A stretch of 64,000 bases of DNA from Methylacidiphilales bacterium (GCA_021272315.1 JAJSLI010000021.1:1-64000); one strand, 5' to 3'. Positions 37,469 to 47,760 are shown, counted from the first letter of the stretch. Numbers and translations: made by a program. The notes: generated by a model not told the origin, from the sequence alone.

Positions 37469-39664
37469 CTACTTCGATTGGGAGAAAAATTGGGCCACGA
37501 ACGTTTCCAGGGTTGCGACGACCAGCGCCGCAATCAGCAGCGGCAGCCAGAGTTCCCAGCCCACCCGGGCGGCGATGAGCGTCGGCGTCAGCCGGGAGTT
37601 CGCATTCCACTTGATGACGTCCGCCACCTCGCCGAGCGATTTCAACTGCTCGGCGGATAGAGGGGTCAGGTTGGATTCATTGGGGTCGGACTGGGCGGCA
37701 AAATAAAGTATGGAAGGCGGATCGGTGGCGATGGAAACACGGTAGGCCCCCGCCAAATCGGTGTCGGTAAACTGCACCATGGGGAGGGCGTTGGCCAGGG
37801 TGACCTGACCAACAACACGGGCGGGGTCGGTCTGCCCCGGCACGCTGACGCTCACGTCCTTGTTCAGCCAGTCATTGCTCACCACGTAGGAAAATTTTTG
37901 CCCCACCCGCACATTTAATCCCTCCTCTTGGCGCTCGACCAGGGAGCCCAGCACGCGCTGGATCAGGGGAACAAAGGCTTGGTGGACGGGCAAGTCGTTC
38001 CAGGCGGTGGTGGCGGTGCTGGCGAACAAAATGACCCGGCCCGATCCCCAAGTGTGCTCCACGGCGGCCGGGTCGTCGCTTTGCGCAAAGTGGAGCACGA
38101 CGCGCGGTTGGCCTCCGGCCGAATTAGGCTCTCCCGGAGCCGGCTCCTTCCAGGGTACCGGCGTAAGCGGGTAGTAGGCATAGAAATGGGCCGTTGCCAA
38201 AGTTCCCACGGTGGGATCGTTCCAGAGCGTGGTGATGGGATGGTCATAATCCTTCGATTGCAGGGTGAAAAACTTGTCCTGCTGGTTCGCGGCGGCATCT
38301 CCCTTGTAGGGGCCGAGCTGAGCCGGCAAAAAACCGTCGCGGTCCAGTTCTTGATTGTAAAAATCGACATTGCAGGAGGGCCCGGGAAATAAAACCAAGC
38401 CTCCGCCCTGGCGCACGTAGTTGCTTAGCGTTGGTATTTCGGACGGATCGATTTGATCGACCCCGAGAAAAAAGACCGCGTCGTAATCATCGAACGAAGT
38501 TCCGCCGAGTTGTGAGGCGCACACCGTCGTCGTCTTGATATAATACTGGCCGACTTCCTCCGGGGACACGGGCACGAGGGCATTGCGCACGAAAAAGTCG
38601 TCGGCCTGCGAAGGCCTGGCGGCTGCGGTTCCCTGGACCAGTAGGACTTTCACCTCGCGGATGGCCCGGACCGCCAGCGTACGCTGGTCGTCGGCCGGGA
38701 GACGGTCGTGGGGAATTTGGGCTGTGATGGTGTGATAGCCTTCGGTGCGGAGCTTCGCAAAAAGCGCCACGCTGCGGGACATGGATGGCGGGATGCTGTC
38801 GATGATCGTTTCGTCCACGGCGGGCTGATCGTCCACCTGCAAATTGACCCGGACATCGCGCACTTCAGTCTCGCTGCCATTGAGCACCGTGACATTGCAA
38901 CGCAGCGGTTGGTCGACCGGAGTGAGACCGCTTTCCAATCGCAGTTCCGTGACGGCCAGGTTGCTCTCGGCCGTGTCCCCCACCAGCACCACATGCACGG
39001 TGATCTGCTTCTGAATTTCAGCCAGTTGCTTTTCCAGTTGATCGAGAGAGGGCCAGCCATTGGCTTGGCCGTCGGTGATCAGGTAAATTTCCTTCGATTC
39101 GCCGCCCTCGTGCTTCTGCAGAGTGGTGACGGCCAGTTGCAGGGCGTTGGACAAATCGGTCGACCTGTCGGTTAATTTCGCCTGTCGGATCGTTTGGCGC
39201 AAAAGATTGAAATCGAGCGTCGGCAAGGCGATTGCCGGCTGCACATTGTCCGCTGCAAAGAAAAGGGCGGAGGAAGAGCCCGTTGGAAACGCTGCCAGGA
39301 CTTGCTCGGCTGCCGCTTGGGCCCGTTGAAAGCTGGTTTGGATTCCGTTGGTCAGCCCCATGCTGTAGGAATCGTCGATAATGATCACGGCGGCGACCTG
39401 ATGAGAGCCGGACGTCTTGGTGCCGGTTTGCCAAGTCGGCCGGGACAGCGCCAGAATGAGCAAGACCACGAGCAGGCAACGCAGCAGCAGCAGCAGGATA
39501 TCTTCCAACTGGAGGCGTCGCTGGTTTTTCTCGATGCTCTCTTGCAAAAAGCGCATCGCCGCCCATGACACTTCCCTGACCTTAAATCTGTTCAGCAGGT
39601 GGATGAGGATGGGAATGCCCACCGCGGCCAAACCAAAGAGAGCGCCTAAATTGAGGAACGTCAT
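37469..39664 (-). CDS. BatA-N / vWA-domain membrane protein
   Basis: MTFLNLGALFGLAAVGIPILIHLLNRFKVREVSWAAMRFLQESI...VIIIDDSYSMGLTNG...YLITDGQAN. Confidence 0.88.
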   Translation of the reverse strand: MTFLNLGALFGLAAVGIPILIHLLNRFKVREVSWAAMRFLQESIEKNQRRLQLEDILLLLLRCLLVVLLILALSRPTWQTGTKTSGSHQVAAVIIIDDSYSMGLTNGIQTSFQRAQAAAEQVLAAFPTGSSSALFFAADNVQPAIALPTLDFNLLRQTIRQAKLTDRSTDLSNALQLAVTTLQKHEGGESKEIYLITDGQANGWPSLDQLEKQLAEIQKQITVHVVLVGDTAESNLAVTELRLESGLTPVDQPLRCNVTVLNGSETEVRDVRVNLQVDDQPAVDETIIDSIPPSMSRSVALFAKLRTEGYHTITAQIPHDRLPADDQRTLAVRAIREVKVLLVQGTAAARPSQADDFFVRNALVPVSPEEVGQYYIKTTTVCASQLGGTSFDDYDAVFFLGVDQIDPSEIPTLSNYVRQGGGLVLFPGPSCNVDFYNQELDRDGFLPAQLGPYKGDAAANQQDKFFTLQSKDYDHPITTLWNDPTVGTLATAHFYAYYPLTPVPWKEPAPGEPNSAGGQPRVVLHFAQSDDPAAVEHTWGSGRVILFASTATTAWNDLPVHQAFVPLIQRVLGSLVERQEEGLNVRVGQKFSYVVSNDWLNKDVSVSVPGQTDPARVVGQVTLANALPMVQFTDTDLAGAYRVSIATDPPSILYFAAQSDPNESNLTPLSAEQLKSLGEVADVIKWNANSRLTPTLIAARVGWELWLPLLIAALVVATLETFVAQFFSQSK

Positions 39665-39673
39665 ACCCGTTCT

Positions 39674-40582
39674 CTACCGCGCCGCCACCTTATGCCGGAA
39701 GGCCAGGTAACCGCTGAGCATTTCTCCCAGGGAAAGACCGGTGTTGGCGAGGATGTAATGGCAGCCGCTGCGGTCGCAGATTTCATGCACCCGCCGGCGA
39801 AAGTCATTCATGGATTTCAGGTAACTTTTTCGGATGGCGGCGGGAGTGGTTTTCATCCGGAGCGTGCCCTCGAGGCCGATGAATTCGACCGTCCCGTGGA
39901 ACGGAAACTCCAGTTCGTAGGGATCCATCACGTGGAAGACGACGACTTCGCTGCCGCCAAAACGAATCTGCCGGATTCCCTTCTCCAGCGCCTCTTCGTC
40001 GTCGAAGAGATCGCTGATGACCATGACAATCCCGCGAGCCTTGGTCATCCGGGCGATGTCATTGAGGGCCGCGCCGATGCGGGTTTGTTCGGTGGCTTTG
40101 AAAGCGGCGAGCCGATCCATGATCGAATGGATTTTTTCCAAGTTGTCGGTGCGCGTCATCGTTTCCCGCAACTCCGTGTCAAAGACGTGCAGCGCGACCG
40201 CATCCCGCTGCAACAGGATCAGGTAGGCCAGACAGGCACCAAGCGCCTTGGCATAGTGGAGCTTGGTGATTTTCCCCGAGCCGTAGTTCATCGACGAACT
40301 GCCGTCAATCAGGAGATGCGCCACGAAATTCGTGTCCTGCTCGTACTGCTTGATGTAATAGCGGTCGGTGCGGCCCAACACCTTCCAGTCAAGGTGACGA
40401 ATATCGTCGCCGGGGGTGTATTCCCGGTGCTGGGAGAATTCGATGGCGAAGCCGCGGAAAGGAGATCGGTGCTCGCCGACGCGATAGCCTTCCACGACTG
40501 TCCGCGCCAGAATACCCAGGGTTTCGCCCCGGGCGATGGCATCGGCGTCGAGCAAGTCGCGATGTGAAGAAGTCTGCTCCAT
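39674..40582 (-). CDS. DUF58-domain protein
   Basis: GYRVGEHRSPFRGFAIEFSQHREYTPGDDIRHLDWKVLGRTDRYYIKQYEQDTNFVAHLLIDGSSSM. Confidence 0.93.
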   Translation of the reverse strand: MEQTSSHRDLLDADAIARGETLGILARTVVEGYRVGEHRSPFRGFAIEFSQHREYTPGDDIRHLDWKVLGRTDRYYIKQYEQDTNFVAHLLIDGSSSMNYGSGKITKLHYAKALGACLAYLILLQRDAVALHVFDTELRETMTRTDNLEKIHSIMDRLAAFKATEQTRIGAALNDIARMTKARGIVMVISDLFDDEEALEKGIRQIRFGGSEVVVFHVMDPYELEFPFHGTVEFIGLEGTLRMKTTPAAIRKSYLKSMNDFRRRVHEICDRSGCHYILANTGLSLGEMLSGYLAFRHKVAAR

Positions 40583-40648
40583 GAAGGATAAAAGCGAAAA
40601 GATCGTTCCTGCTGTCGCAAGGGCTCATGACCGCCATCGAACCGCGGC

Positions 40649-41731
40649 TTAGGCCAGTGGTTCGTTTTGCGGGACTTCCTCCAGAATTTTACGGACCACG
40701 TCATCTGGAGTAATCCCCTCGCTCTGGGCGGCAAAATTGATGGCGATGCGATGTCTTAAAATGGAGAACGCCACGGCCGCCACGTTTTCGCAACTCACAT
40801 AAACCTGCCCCTGGATCAACGCGTGCGCCTTGGCTGCCATGATCAACCCCAGGCTGGCGCGTGGACCGGCGCCGAAGCTGAGCCATTTTTTACAAAAATC
40901 AAAAGCTTCGGAAGTCTTGGGCCGGGAGGAACGGACGATCCGCTCCGCATAACGATAAACATGGTCGGGTACCGGGACGGTTTTGACCGTTTCCTGAATA
41001 AACAGAACATGTTCCGCAGTGAGGACCGGCTGGGGGGCTTCGCCCTTCATGCCCGTCCCCATCTTCATGATCAACAGTTCCTCCTCCTCGGAAGGATAAT
41101 CGACATTGATAAAGAACATGAAGCGATCGAGCTGCGCTTCGGGCAGCGGATAGGTTCCCTCCTGTTCCAGGGGATTCTGTGTGGCAAGCACGAAGAACGG
41201 CGCCGGCAGATCACGCGTGTTGCCGCCCACCGTTACCCGCCGCTCCTGCATCGCTTCGAGCATGGCGGCCTGGGTCTTGGGCGGCGTTCGGTTGATTTCG
41301 TCCGCCAGCACGACATTGGCAAAAAGCGGCCCCGGAAGAAACTTAAACTGCTTTTCGCCCGAGACGGGGTCTTGGTAAATAACCTCAGTGCCTGTGATAT
41401 CGCTGGGCATCAAGTCAGGAGTGAACTGGATGCGGCGAAAAGACATCTGCAGAGTCTGTGCCAGCGTCGAAATGAGGAGGGTTTTCGCAAGACCGGGCAC
41501 CCCGACGAGCAGAGCGTGGTTCCGGGTGAAGATGGCAATCAGGATTTCCTGCACAACCTGATTCTGGCCGACAATAACCTTGGAAAGTTCATATTGAATG
41601 CGGGCATGTGAGGCCTTGCAAAACTCAACGGCCTCGGTGTCGGTCGGCGCATTTGCCTTCATCACCGCGGCGGAATTTTCCTGGGTCGTTGCCTGCGCCT
41701 CCGGAACCTGTTCGAGTGTGTCTGCTTCCAT
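40649..41731 (-). CDS. MoxR-family AAA+ ATPase
   Basis: LLVGVPGLAKTLLISTLAQTL...VVLADEINRTPPKTQAAMLEAMQERRVTVGG. Confidence 0.94.
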   Translation of the reverse strand: MEADTLEQVPEAQATTQENSAAVMKANAPTDTEAVEFCKASHARIQYELSKVIVGQNQVVQEILIAIFTRNHALLVGVPGLAKTLLISTLAQTLQMSFRRIQFTPDLMPSDITGTEVIYQDPVSGEKQFKFLPGPLFANVVLADEINRTPPKTQAAMLEAMQERRVTVGGNTRDLPAPFFVLATQNPLEQEGTYPLPEAQLDRFMFFINVDYPSEEEELLIMKMGTGMKGEAPQPVLTAEHVLFIQETVKTVPVPDHVYRYAERIVRSSRPKTSEAFDFCKKWLSFGAGPRASLGLIMAAKAHALIQGQVYVSCENVAAVAFSILRHRIAINFAAQSEGITPDDVVRKILEEVPQNEPLA

Positions 41732-42178
41732 ACGGTTTATTTCTTGTAATACCTCTATTATCCACTTTTAAACCCCTTAGCTATTGGTTTGTTGCGCAAT
41801 GATTGTGACCGGCGCGCTTTTTGGAACAGGGTGGAGTTAGTCTGAGCTTTTTTGGTTTAAGTTGGGGTGTGGGTTAGTCCAACGTTGGCACAACAAGGGT
41901 TTGGTTTATCGGATTCAGACTACGCCCGCATGTGATTTCTGAAGCTGCAAGACGAGGAAGACGATGGCGCCGATTGTAAAATCAAAACAACAACGCCGCA
42001 AAGCTCGCAGCGAAATAACGTTGCTTTGCCTGAATCACCATCCGAGGTCATAAAAGCACTTTTACAATCCGTGGATTTAGGCACGTACAACCATAAAATT
42101 ATTTCGCGATCCATGACTTGCATCCAAGGAAGTCATGCCCAAAGCCAAGGCTAGCCGCTATGGTGGATTGGCCATCAA

Positions 42179-42496
42179 TCACGCTTTGTCAGTAAAGCAT
42201 TCTTGAGGACGCACACTGCACTGTTTGTGAAAAGCAAGAAGCTGAAGCACGGTTTCATCGCTTAAAGCATGAGCCCACTCGAATCGTTCCTTCAGACTCT
42301 TTTTTCTGATATCGTTCCAAGGGCAGTTGCACGGATTACTTCCGTCAAGAGGACAGGCATCGGACAAGTCAAATATCAGGGATTCGAACAAGTTTCGTTG
42401 AGAATTTGCCATCACGCTCATGGTGCCACCCCCGCCTTTCCGGGCCATTAAGAACCTCTGAACTGAAATCGTAGTATCCTTGTCCGTCGCATGCAA
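42179..42496 (-). CDS. Small Cys-containing conserved-type hypothetical protein
   Basis: DACPLDGSNPCNCPWNDIRKKSLKERFEWAHALSDETVLQLLAFHKQCSVR; Cys/His pattern. True start may be internal. Confidence 0.55.
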   Translation of the reverse strand: MHATDKDTTISVQRFLMARKGGGGTMSVMANSQRNLFESLIFDLSDACPLDGSNPCNCPWNDIRKKSLKERFEWAHALSDETVLQLLAFHKQCSVRPQECFTDKA

Positions 42497-42792
42497 CCTG
42501 AAATTTCCTCCATCATGACCACCTCAAACCCACTCCCCCAATAGAGTGCCCCATCTTTGGTAACCGAAAACATCGGCAAGACGGGCGGGCGCCTTGGACC
42601 CGACTTGCTTCCGTCCATGGCCGCAGGCCAGACTTGGCTTTTCAATCGGAGCCAATATTCAGTTAAGCCCAAAAATATTCTGGCAAGTTGCAAAGACTTG
42701 ACTTAGCTTGGCCGCGGGAGGACAAGCCAGTTGGTTCATGCCTGAGGTTTGCCTCACTACAGCCTAAAACGATTCTACCCTACCGCCATTCC

Positions 42793-43554
42793 ATGAACGC
42801 ATTTCGCTTTATCTCTAAATCCCTGGGGATCTTGGCGTTTCTGATTATCGCCCATGGGCTGGCGCAAGCCGATACGGTGCCTGCCACCGTGAGTTACGTG
42901 AAGGGAGATGCCTACTTCGTGAATGCTTCGGGCCAATCTCAAAAAATTACTGAAAACATGCAAGTACCTCCCGGTACCACAATTACCACCGGGGCCAATG
43001 GCACGGTCGGTTTGAGGCTGGTTCCGGGCACCACAACCGTCGTCGGTCCCAATACGAGCATGAAAGTTGATTCTTTGGATTATTCCCAGGCGCCGTCCGG
43101 GGAGAAGAAACGGAAGATCCTGCTCGATCTGACCAAGGGAACAGTTTATTCCAGCTTGATCAAGCACGATGGGGAGTCCGATTTTCGCATTTCTACTCCT
43201 GAGGGAGTGGCGGCGGCCCGTGGAACAGACTGGAGCGTGACGGTAAGCGGAAGCACGGTTTCGGTAAGCGTCGTCGATGGCACCGTGGTTATCGACCTGC
43301 CCAATGGGCATACCATCGATATTCCGGCCGGTAAAGTTGGAGTATCCACCACGGGAACGGGAGCCAATCTCACCTATGTCATCACCGGGCTGACGGATGC
43401 CGAAAAGAACAAAATTATCCAAGCGATTATCGCCGCAGGATTCAATTTATCCGGCCAAAATGGCCCCGGTGGGCTTAATTTCACCAATCAAGGTCCGGGT
43501 GTTACCAACCCCGCCAATATTTCGGTTAATCCAACCGTATCGCCCACTTATTGA
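42793..43554 (+). CDS. FecR-domain secreted protein
   Basis: Signal peptide; SYVKGDAYFVNASGQSQKITENMQVPPGTTITTGANGTVGLRLVPGTTTVVGPNTSMKV; TPEGVAAARGTDWSV. Confidence 0.85.
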   Translation: MNAFRFISKSLGILAFLIIAHGLAQADTVPATVSYVKGDAYFVNASGQSQKITENMQVPPGTTITTGANGTVGLRLVPGTTTVVGPNTSMKVDSLDYSQAPSGEKKRKILLDLTKGTVYSSLIKHDGESDFRISTPEGVAAARGTDWSVTVSGSTVSVSVVDGTVVIDLPNGHTIDIPAGKVGVSTTGTGANLTYVITGLTDAEKNKIIQAIIAAGFNLSGQNGPGGLNFTNQGPGVTNPANISVNPTVSPTY

Positions 43555-43577
43555 AGCGGCCCCGGATCAGCCAGGGC

Positions 43578-45062
43578 TTATCCTTTTGGGATGGTTGAAG
43601 ACGAGCGGATGGCCGTTTCCAATTCGTTCCAAACGGTTGGCAGCAAGACGCATTTCGGATCGGATTCGACCGCCCTTTGCAGGGAGGCCTTGGCCGAATC
43701 AACCTGTTGCAGGCGCGAGTGGATCATGCTCAACATGGCGTTGGCCGAGGCCGCCAAGGGTGCATAATTGAACACATAGCTCAACGTCCGCGCCGCCTCC
43801 TGCAGGCTGGCCGGATCGCCCTTGCCGAAATAAATGGCCGATAATTTGAAATAGGCCTCAGGATAGCCGGGACGAAGCTGAATCGCCTTTCGGCAGGCTT
43901 CAATGGCCTCATCCACCTTGTCCTGTGCCAACAGGGCCGAGGCCAGGTTCTCCCAGGCCCGCGCATATTCGGGCCTGGATTGGATGGCGGACCGGTAGGC
44001 TCGCTCCGCGTCTTTGAAACGGTCATTCTGGAAATAGAGAATGCCGAGATTGCACCAGACCTTCGGATTGCTGGGGTCCAGTTTTGCGGCGAATCTATAG
44101 AGCGTTTCCGCCTCCGCCATTTTACGGTTCATGCTTTTGGCCAGCGCAAGATTGAAGTAGTTGTTGCTCTCCTTGGGACCGTGCACGTAGGCCTGCAGGT
44201 AAGCCTCCTCCATTTCGAGATAATTGCCCGCCTGGTAATGCGCCCTGCCCAAATTGGACCACATCGCGCAGAGGATGGTCTTTTTGACCGGGTATTTGGC
44301 CGCCTTGAGCAGAAGCTCGTAAACACCCGCGAGATTTCCGTTGGTAAGCTGCCGGGCCGCTTCCTTCAAGCAGTCTTTGATCGCGTCGGGGAGTGCCACC
44401 GTGGTTTGGGCTTTCAAGCTTCGGGCCATGACCACCTTCGCTTGGGGCGAGGGTCGCTGGGTCTTGGTGATAAGCTGCTTGTCTGTTTCCCGGATGATCC
44501 GGGTGACATTGGGATTCGCCGCAAAGGAAGTCGTCACCCCCATGGTTGCAGGTATCTTTTCCGTGGCGGTGTGATGGCGTTGGATCGTGATGGAGGTCAT
44601 CTCGATCAGTGAGCGAAGTGCCCTTTCAGGTCCGCCCAAGCTCAAAGCTCTTTGAAAGTGACGCAACGCGGTATCCGGCAACCCCCATTCCACCATGTAG
44701 TGCAGACCCACCTGCTTAAGTAGTGAGGGATTGTTATACGATTCGGCCAGACGGGAAAAAATGGTGAAGGGGGTGGCGGAAAAACCGGGGGGAGATTGTC
44801 CGGCGCTTTTTCGCGATTCTATGGCTTTCGTGAGATCAACCAGGCCGGAGATGATCACTTCCAGCGTTTGTATGCTGGTGGCGTCTTTTTTATTCTTGGC
44901 CTGCTGCAACAGCAGGAGAAAATTTCGCGCCAACAACCTGCTGAAATCGCCATTCTCCTCGCGGGCGCACTGCTGCAACTGGTTCCATGTCGCCCTCTCG
45001 GAAATCCTTGTTGTACCCAGCCCAATAGATTTGCCGCTGCCAGAAGTGGACTTCGACTGCAT
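43578..45062 (-). CDS. Tetratricopeptide-repeat protein
   Basis: Repeats such as NPKVWCNLGILYFQNDRFKDAERAYRSAIQSRPEYARAWENLASALLAQDKVDEAIEACRKAIQLRPGYPEAYFKLSAIYFGKG. Confidence 0.88.
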   Translation of the reverse strand: MQSKSTSGSGKSIGLGTTRISERATWNQLQQCAREENGDFSRLLARNFLLLLQQAKNKKDATSIQTLEVIISGLVDLTKAIESRKSAGQSPPGFSATPFTIFSRLAESYNNPSLLKQVGLHYMVEWGLPDTALRHFQRALSLGGPERALRSLIEMTSITIQRHHTATEKIPATMGVTTSFAANPNVTRIIRETDKQLITKTQRPSPQAKVVMARSLKAQTTVALPDAIKDCLKEAARQLTNGNLAGVYELLLKAAKYPVKKTILCAMWSNLGRAHYQAGNYLEMEEAYLQAYVHGPKESNNYFNLALAKSMNRKMAEAETLYRFAAKLDPSNPKVWCNLGILYFQNDRFKDAERAYRSAIQSRPEYARAWENLASALLAQDKVDEAIEACRKAIQLRPGYPEAYFKLSAIYFGKGDPASLQEAARTLSYVFNYAPLAASANAMLSMIHSRLQQVDSAKASLQRAVESDPKCVLLPTVWNELETAIRSSSTIPKG

Positions 45063-45188
45063 CTCGCAAGGGAGAGTAGCACATCCGTGCAAATTTACTG
45101 CTTTAAAATGGCCGATTTATGAACAGAGCTCGACAACACACAGGCTGAACTGCCGATGGATCATGTATTCCAAGACGGGTTGGCGAAC

Positions 45189-46013
45189 CTAGCGGTCCGC
45201 TCTGGTGAAGAAGCGGACGTAACCTTCAACGGCTAGATAAAGGACAAAAAAGAGGGCGGTAATCCAAAAAGTCGGCGGTCGGTCGGTCAGGCAGGCCAGG
45301 AGAATTCCCGCCCAGACAACGACAAGGCCCAAAAGAATCGAGACGATCATGCCGGACCAAAAAGTGCGGCAGAGCCGCAGGGCAATCCCCGCCGGGGCAA
45401 TGACGAGGGCGAAGGTAAGAAGGACGCCGACAACCTGGCTGGCGAGGGAGACAGCGATGGCGAGAATGACCATGAAGGCGACGGCGAGACCGGCGAGGGA
45501 GAGACCACGCGCTTCGGCGAGGTCGGGCTGGACGCTGGCGAAGAGGAGGCGGCGCGCGAAGAAGGCTAGGCCGGCGAAGCAGAGGACGGAGAGGACGGCC
45601 ATTTCGACGACCTGGCCGAAGGAGACGCCGAGGATATCGCCGAAGAGAATGGCTTGGGCTTCGCCGGCGTAGCCGCGGTAGAAACTCAGGAAGAGTGCGC
45701 CGAGGCCGAGGGAGAGGGAGAGAACCATGCCGATGGCCATGTCGCTGCGATTGAGCTTGTCCCCGGAGATGCCCATGAAGGCGCCTGCGCCGATGGTGAA
45801 GAGGAGCATGCCCTGGAGCGGGTAGAGGCCGAGGAGGGCGGCGGCGGCGGCGCCGGCAAAGCCGATGTGGGAGAGGGCGTGGGCGGCGAAGGCGACATTG
45901 CGAATGATGACGAAGTAACCGACGACGGCACCGAGGAGGGCGGCGAGCGACCCGGCCATGAGGGCGTTGCGAACGAAGTCATAGCCGAGATAGGTGGAAA
46001 GAGTGTCAATCAT
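45189..46013 (-). CDS. znuB: Zinc/manganese ABC transporter permease
   Basis: ABC-3 family multi-TM, FALVIAPAGIALRLCRTF; operonic with ZnuC/ZnuA-like genes. Confidence 0.9.
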   Translation of the reverse strand: MIDTLSTYLGYDFVRNALMAGSLAALLGAVVGYFVIIRNVAFAAHALSHIGFAGAAAAALLGLYPLQGMLLFTIGAGAFMGISGDKLNRSDMAIGMVLSLSLGLGALFLSFYRGYAGEAQAILFGDILGVSFGQVVEMAVLSVLCFAGLAFFARRLLFASVQPDLAEARGLSLAGLAVAFMVILAIAVSLASQVVGVLLTFALVIAPAGIALRLCRTFWSGMIVSILLGLVVVWAGILLACLTDRPPTFWITALFFVLYLAVEGYVRFFTRADR

Positions 46014-46809
46014 GGTCGTGGTGGAAGCATTCTGATTCGGTCACGTTACCCTCCGCCGAGACGACGAAAACGCGGTTCTCCAGCCGCACGACTTCAATCT
46101 CAAATCCATATAGCTTGGAAAGGGAGGCCGATGTGACCACGTCATCGACCTTGCCCAGCGCGCCATGACCTCCCGCCAGATAGAGGACGCGATCCATGAC
46201 GTGCATCAGCGGATTCATATCGTGGGCCACAAAGAGGACGGTCGTCTGGGTAAGGCGCTTGACCCTCGCCACGCATTCAATCAACAACGCCTGATTTTTG
46301 GGATCAAGGCTGGCCAGCGGTTCATCCAGTACGAGAATCCGGGGATCGCCCAGAAGAGCCTGGGCCAATATCACGCGCTGGCGTTCTCCGCCTGAGAGCA
46401 CGGAAAACGGGCGCTCGGCGTAGTGACTGGCATCCGTTACCTCCAAAACGCGGTCAACTTCCTGCTTCGATTTTTTGGAAGTCCACGGGATCCCCCACTG
46501 ATCTCCGTAACACGCCGCTTCCACCAAAGCCCGCGCGCTCAGGGCCGTGGAGTCAAACCCGGCATGTCCCTGGGGCATATAACCGATTTGCCGGGCCGAC
46601 TTGCCGGGCGGCAAGCCGAGGACTTCTATAGACCCCCGGGTGGGCGGCAAAGTACCGATGATGCAGCGCACGAGCGTCGTCTTGCCGGCTCCGTTGGGCC
46701 CAAAAACCCCGATAAACTCGCCCTCGTCAATTGTCGCATTGACCCCGGACAAAATCGCGTTCCCCCCAAGAGAAATAGTGAGATCGGATATTTGCAGGGC
46801 GGCGGTCAT
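46006..46809 (-). CDS. znuC: Zinc/manganese ABC transporter ATP-binding protein
   Basis: Walker A GPNGAGKTTL, signature LSGGERQRVILAQAL, Walker B ILVLDEP. Confidence 0.92.
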   Translation of the reverse strand: MTAALQISDLTISLGGNAILSGVNATIDEGEFIGVFGPNGAGKTTLVRCIIGTLPPTRGSIEVLGLPPGKSARQIGYMPQGHAGFDSTALSARALVEAACYGDQWGIPWTSKKSKQEVDRVLEVTDASHYAERPFSVLSGGERQRVILAQALLGDPRILVLDEPLASLDPKNQALLIECVARVKRLTQTTVLFVAHDMNPLMHVMDRVLYLAGGHGALGKVDDVVTSASLSKLYGFEIEVVRLENRVFVVSAEGNVTESECFHHDHD

Positions 46810-46830
46810 CGTGGGCGGAGCGGGTGATAT

Positions 46831-47703
46831 TTAGTTTTTAGCACCAAGAGCCGCCTGAACGCCAACCAACTCGTGCATCATCCAGTCGACATAGCTCTTC
46901 TCATCGGGAGGCTGGGTTTCCGTCACTCCTACAATCGGAACCCTCGACTGTTGGGCGATTTTCTTAATACGGTCCGTCGTCGGGTCGGTCACCTGGCTGT
47001 TGTAAAAGAGAATTTTTGCCGTCTTGGACGTAAGACTTTTTTCAAAGGCAACCGTCTGGTCCGCGCTCGGCTCGGTGTCGTTCATGATGTTCACCTGAAA
47101 ATCGTAGTTGAGCATCTTGAACCCGAGAGCCTTGGCCATGTAACCAAACACCGGTTCCGTCGCCGTTACTTCAAGTCCCGCCGAGGACGCCTTGATTTGC
47201 GTGATCTTGTCGAGTTCGGGTTGCATGGAGGTGTTAAAGTCATCCAGCCTTTTTTGATAGGCGCCGGCCTGGGCCGGATCGATCTTGGAGAGCACTTCCA
47301 CCAGCTTGGCTCCCAAAGCCGGCATCGTCCGGGGGTCATACCAGATATGGGGATTGTCCCCGTCTTTGCCTCCAATCAAATCGGCGACGTTGATGACCAC
47401 CCGATTTGGTTTTCCGTTCGTCCCGAGAAGTTTCTCGATCCACGGATCGTAGCTGATTCCGCTGTAGATCACGATGTCGGCATCGGCAACTGATTTTGCC
47501 GTGCTGGCGTTGGTCGTAAACTCATGGGGATCTTGGTTCGGATTGGTGAGGATGCTCGTGACGGTCGCGCTGTCTCCGGCGATTTGCTTGGCCACGCCGC
47601 CGTAGAAATTTTCGGCGGCCACAATTTTGAGGCCGTCCGCATGCGCGGAAACAGCGGTCAGCCAGAGACTGGCGATACAGGTGAATTGGAGGAGTGTTTT
47701 CAT
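46831..47703 (-). CDS. znuA: Zinc/manganese ABC transporter substrate-binding protein
   Basis: Signal peptide; IVAAENFYGGVAKQIAGDSATVTSILTNPNQDPHEFTTNAST...DNPHIWYDPRTMPALG. Confidence 0.92.
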   Translation of the reverse strand: MKTLLQFTCIASLWLTAVSAHADGLKIVAAENFYGGVAKQIAGDSATVTSILTNPNQDPHEFTTNASTAKSVADADIVIYSGISYDPWIEKLLGTNGKPNRVVINVADLIGGKDGDNPHIWYDPRTMPALGAKLVEVLSKIDPAQAGAYQKRLDDFNTSMQPELDKITQIKASSAGLEVTATEPVFGYMAKALGFKMLNYDFQVNIMNDTEPSADQTVAFEKSLTSKTAKILFYNSQVTDPTTDRIKKIAQQSRVPIVGVTETQPPDEKSYVDWMMHELVGVQAALGAKN

Positions 47704-47731
47704 AAGAGCAGACTCCAAGCCTAAACAAGGC

Positions 47732-47760
47732 GCAAGCAACTTGCAAATAGTTCTTGCAAG
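47732..47760. promoter_or_regulatory. Overlapping inverted repeats in znuA / TonB-receptor divergent promoter
   Basis: GCAAG-CAA-CTTGC (47732-47744) and CTTGCAA-ATAGTTC-TTGCAAG (47740-47760). Confidence 0.6.

Noticed and set aside
39692-40567. 291-aa + strand ORF
   Set aside because: Antisense to the DUF58 gene.
40823-41611. 262-aa + strand ORF
   Set aside because: Antisense to MoxR AAA+ gene, which has clear Walker motifs.
41879-41888. CCAACGTTGG palindrome upstream of MoxR
   Set aside because: Only 10 bp, single copy, and could occur by chance; not enough to call an operator.
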